From NCBI RefSeq assembly GCF_002005145.1, contig NZ_CP019698.1:1674001-1738000 (forward strand): DNA of 64,000 nucleotides, written 5' to 3'. The notes beneath the pieces were generated by a model. That model did no database searches. It was given only the letters and a program-made list of their open reading frames with translations, and was not told where the DNA came from. Made by a program: the position numbers and the translations under genes. Numbering within the stretch: position 1 is the first letter of the stretch; each line of letters starts with the position of its first letter. Source of the DNA: Desulforamulus ferrireducens. Lineage in GTDB: Bacteria; Bacillota; Desulfotomaculia; Desulfotomaculales; Desulfotomaculaceae. Below are positions 61,892-64,000 of this stretch, one piece after another.

Positions 61892-62827
61892 ATGGCCAAT
61901 GAATTGAAAATAACCGAGGAGTTTGATATCGCCATTGTAGGCTGTGGTCCCGCAGGCCTTGCCGCCGCTATTAACGGTGCTATTCGTAAAAAGAAGATTG
62001 GCATCTTCGGTACGGATTTTTGCAGCCCTAAATTACATCATGCTCCACACATCGATAACTATCTGGGTTTGCCGGAGCTAACCGGTGATGAACTGCGCCA
62101 ACGCTTTTTGGCACATGTGCAAAAAATGGGGTTAAAAATTAATGACAACAAGGTCACAGGAGTCTATCCCTCAGAGGGCGGTTTTACCCTGCAGTCCAGG
62201 GATAAGTTTTACCAGGCTAAGGCCGTTATTATAGCCACCGGGGTAAATACAGTAAAACCCATTGAACAGGAATTGGATTATCTGGGTAGGGGTGTTAGCT
62301 ATTGCGCCACCTGTGACGGTCCGTTGTATAAAGGTAAAAGGGTGATCGTTCTGGCCTATAATCGGGAGGGATTGGAGGAAGCAAATTTCCTGGCAGAAAT
62401 TGCTGCCGAGGTAATCTTGGTTTCCCAAGTGAAAGAAAGGGATGCCGCGGGAATTCATCTGGATGAAAGAATAAAACAAATAAAAGGTAAGCCGGTGGGT
62501 ATTCTGGGAGAAATGTGGTCTACCGGAGTAAAATTGGAGGATCAAGAGCTCAAGGCCGATGGCATTTTTATTATCAGGGATTCAGTATTGCCAGACCAAT
62601 TGGTGCCAGGTCTTAATGTAAGTAATCAAGGCATAGAAGTGGATCGCCACTGTGCCACCAATATCCCAGGCATATTTGCTGCCGGTGATTGCACCGGCAT
62701 GCCTTACCAGCTTAGCAAAGCAACCGGCGAAGGTCAGGTAGCCGCCTTAAGTGCCGTGAAGTACCTGGATGAATTGAAAAATAAGGCCAAGAAAGAGTTG
62801 GCCAATTGGGATAGGGGGCGGAGATAA
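61892..62827 (+). CDS. Thioredoxin-reductase-like flavoprotein, 3' end altered by intron
   Basis: A 311-residue relative of thioredoxin reductase. FAD motif IVGCGPAGLAAAINGAIRKK, redox motif CATC in SYCATCDGPLYKGKR and a C-terminal FAD motif GIFAAGDCTGMPYQLSKATG. The nucleotide motif is degenerate (VLAYNREGLEEANFL instead of GxGxxG), so it may use ferredoxin or no pyridine nucleotide, as in ferredoxin-dependent or flavin-type reductases (inference). The last residues (NWDRGRR) and the stop come from the end of an antisense group II intron. Removing 62805-63451 restores a frame ending ELATV. ATG 61892 follows AGAGGTGAAGAT. Confidence 0.85.
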   Translation: MANELKITEEFDIAIVGCGPAGLAAAINGAIRKKKIGIFGTDFCSPKLHHAPHIDNYLGLPELTGDELRQRFLAHVQKMGLKINDNKVTGVYPSEGGFTLQSRDKFYQAKAVIIATGVNTVKPIEQELDYLGRGVSYCATCDGPLYKGKRVIVLAYNREGLEEANFLAEIAAEVILVSQVKERDAAGIHLDERIKQIKGKPVGILGEMWSTGVKLEDQELKADGIFIIRDSVLPDQLVPGLNVSNQGIEVDRHCATNIPGIFAAGDCTGMPYQLSKATGEGQVAALSAVKYLDELKNKAKKELANWDRGRR

Positions 62828-63451
62828 TCTCCGCCGACCCTCCCACACCACCGGACATGCGGGTCCGCATCCGGCGGTTGGCCAGGGTTAACTGATTACT
62901 CAGCGATTAAGATTAAGATTTTCGGGTATTGTGCCGGAGAATTCTCAGCCCTTCTATAAGCCATTGTGGCTTCACCACTCCCTCTTATAGATAGGTCTCT
63001 GTTTCAGAGACAACTGCTATCAGCAAATTCTCTCGAACGCACCGTTCTTAGTCTGCCCTGACCTTCGGCCCTTCCTCGTTAGGAGTACTATGGCCTCTGC
63101 TGACTTCTGCCGACTCAGCCGACACCTCACGATGCGGGTTGGTATTGTTAAGGACTTCCTTACCATTACCGGATCGACAGACCTCCCCGGATAAGAGCGA
63201 TAACTTTCATCCCATGTACCTGCCACATTTACTGCTATATCCCTTGGCAACATAGGGCTTTGACTTGTCTGGCAGTCTTGCCCGAATATAACAGCCTCGA
63301 ATGTGATTCGTGTACCTCAGGTCGGGAATTTGCCTCCAGCTTCTTTCAGATTCCACCTCACGATGGACACCCTTGCTCTTGGCTAACAGTTGGTGTTGCC
63401 AACCCCTGTTCGGGACTTTCACCCTAAAGCTATCGCCCATGCCGGGCATAC
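62805..63451 (-). mobile_element. ORF-less group II intron
   Basis: Read on the minus strand, the sequence starts GTATGCCCGGC, soon followed by GGGTGAAAGTCCC, CAAGGGTGTCCATCG and later AAGTCAGCAGAGGCCATAGT: the conserved 5' half of a bacterial group II intron. Near the 3' end a domain-V-like hairpin (62848-62877) has an 8-bp lower stem, a 2-nt bulge and a short upper stem, followed by a domain-VI-like stem ending CCTATCCCAAT. The reverse-transcriptase ORF normally found in domain IV is absent; only about 0.2 kb separates the two halves. It lies right after a terminator hairpin, as group IIC introns do. Boundaries are inferred, within a few bases. Confidence 0.82.
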
Positions 63452-63457
63452 CAGTTT

Positions 63458-63486
63458 AAAAGAGAAGGCTGTCGGCCTTCTCTTTT
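63458..63486 (-). terminator. Terminator hairpin at the intron insertion site
   Basis: AAAAGAGAAGGC (63458-63469) pairs perfectly with GCCTTCTCTTTT (63475-63486), 5-nt loop. It can end the acetyltransferase gene on the minus strand and, before the insertion, also the thioredoxin-reductase-like gene. The intron begins 7 bp beyond the stem. Confidence 0.88.
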
Positions 63487-63937
63487 ATGCTAACCTTTTA
63501 ATCATGGGGAAATTTTCATCATCAAAGGCATAATGTACTCCTGGCATAAAACCTTGCTTGCCCCAGAAACCCACTGAATTATCCTTGGGGTTTAGTGAAT
63601 TGACCCTGGCTTCCAGAGTAATACACTGGCAGCCCTGTTCACGCAGCAATTGTTCTAAGAGCTGGTAGACTTTACTCCCCAGTTTTTGACTTCTACAGCA
63701 AAGAGGTATCTGTAGAAAATGTATCTTACATTGAAGAATGCCGTTACGGTTTTTCTTCAAATCATAGATTAAATAGAAATTTTCGTCTTCCATTTCGTCG
63801 TTGTGCTGTAAAGAAGTCAAATAAATACAACCCGGAAACAATACATGATTAACATAAGTTAAAGGATGACCCAAAAGCTTTTCCAGAGCTTCCTGGAATA
63901 AGGCCAATTGAGTATTAGGAGCAGCCAACAATTGCAT
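63485..63937 (-). CDS. GNAT-type acetyltransferase
   Basis: A 150-residue protein with the GNAT pattern: a central beta strand (ILQCKIHFLQIPLCCRSQ) followed by GSKVYQLLEQLLREQGCQ, the acetyl-CoA-binding helix, and GFWGKQGFMPG near the end. The acetyl-CoA loop is degenerate (CCRSQKLGS for R/Q-x-x-G-x-G/A). The Met at 63937 lies 10 nt after AGGAG; the ATG at 63946 is too close to it. Substrate unknown. It ends at the terminator next to the intron. Confidence 0.7.
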   Translation of the reverse strand: MQLLAAPNTQLALFQEALEKLLGHPLTYVNHVLFPGCIYLTSLQHNDEMEDENFYLIYDLKKNRNGILQCKIHFLQIPLCCRSQKLGSKVYQLLEQLLREQGCQCITLEARVNSLNPKDNSVGFWGKQGFMPGVHYAFDDENFPMIKRLA

Positions 63938-64000
63938 AAGAAACATACTCCTTTTAGTTTACTAGTTATAATATATCACTACTGTGTACAATAAGAAACC

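Noticed and set aside
63020-63449. Two minus-strand ORFs of 77 and 80 codons
   Set aside because: They lie entirely in the structured RNA of the group II intron and show no protein features.

Overview
The window looks like a chromosomal segment of a strictly anaerobic, endospore-forming Firmicute of the Desulfotomaculum/Peptococcaceae kind. This is an inference from gene content: a three-gene ger germination operon, spoVM, a sporulation-type sensor kinase, cytochrome c nitrite reductase NrfHA, a tungsten-type aldehyde:ferredoxin oxidoreductase, a four-subunit 2-oxoacid:ferredoxin oxidoreductase and a glycyl radical enzyme. Start codons include many TTG and GTG, usually behind strong GGAGG sites.

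Layout. 1-12056: two tandem copies of a unit made of a branched-chain/amino-acid ABC transporter (livKHMGF) followed by a sigma-54-dependent activator; the first livK is cut by the window edge and frameshifted. 12090-21347: an inverted repeat, a terminator and a textbook -24/-12 promoter, then a five-subunit FAD/Fe-S dehydrogenase resembling archaeal L-proline dehydrogenase, an AOR module (16-Cys ferredoxin, AOR, MoaD/ThiS protein) and a 2-oxoacid oxidoreductase (korDABC order). 21657-25572: XRE-cupin regulator, glycyl-radical activase and a dehydratase whose active-site residues identify it as trans-4-hydroxy-L-proline dehydratase (HypD). 25574-25935: a MITE-like repeat block. 26028-32036: spore germination operon with a tiny fourth membrane subunit, then a HEAT-repeat protein. 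32133-35867: thioredoxin reductase and an SMC/RecF-like ATPase paired with a winged-helix protein. 36003-44897: chemoreceptor, possible ComK-like protein, sucCD, UPF0173 hydrolase, nicotinate phosphoribosyltransferase and nrfHA. 44931-51710: a decayed accessory stretch with a UspA remnant, small orphan proteins, truncated rlmA, hsp20, an acetyltransferase, a frameshifted DUF4177-like gene, an IS21-family element with target duplication, and AT-rich orphan ORFs. 51845-64000: cyclophilin, DinG-type helicase, pssA, spoVM, kinase, radical SAM protein, copAZ, a thioredoxin reductase paralogue, an ORF-less group II intron and an acetyltransferase.

How it may work together (inference). The liv systems would import amino acids. 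Hydroxyproline dehydration by HypD gives pyrroline-5-carboxylate, and the proline-dehydrogenase-like complex would act on proline or a related imino acid. AOR could oxidise aldehydes formed on the way. The 2-oxoacid oxidoreductase and SucCD could take 2-oxoglutarate to succinate with ATP formation. This would be a sigma-54-controlled imino-acid catabolic island.

Five related stem-loops built on GAAGTGTCGC/GCGACACTTC recur between 18.4 and 41.6 kb, mostly as terminators. No tRNA, rRNA or CRISPR array was seen.
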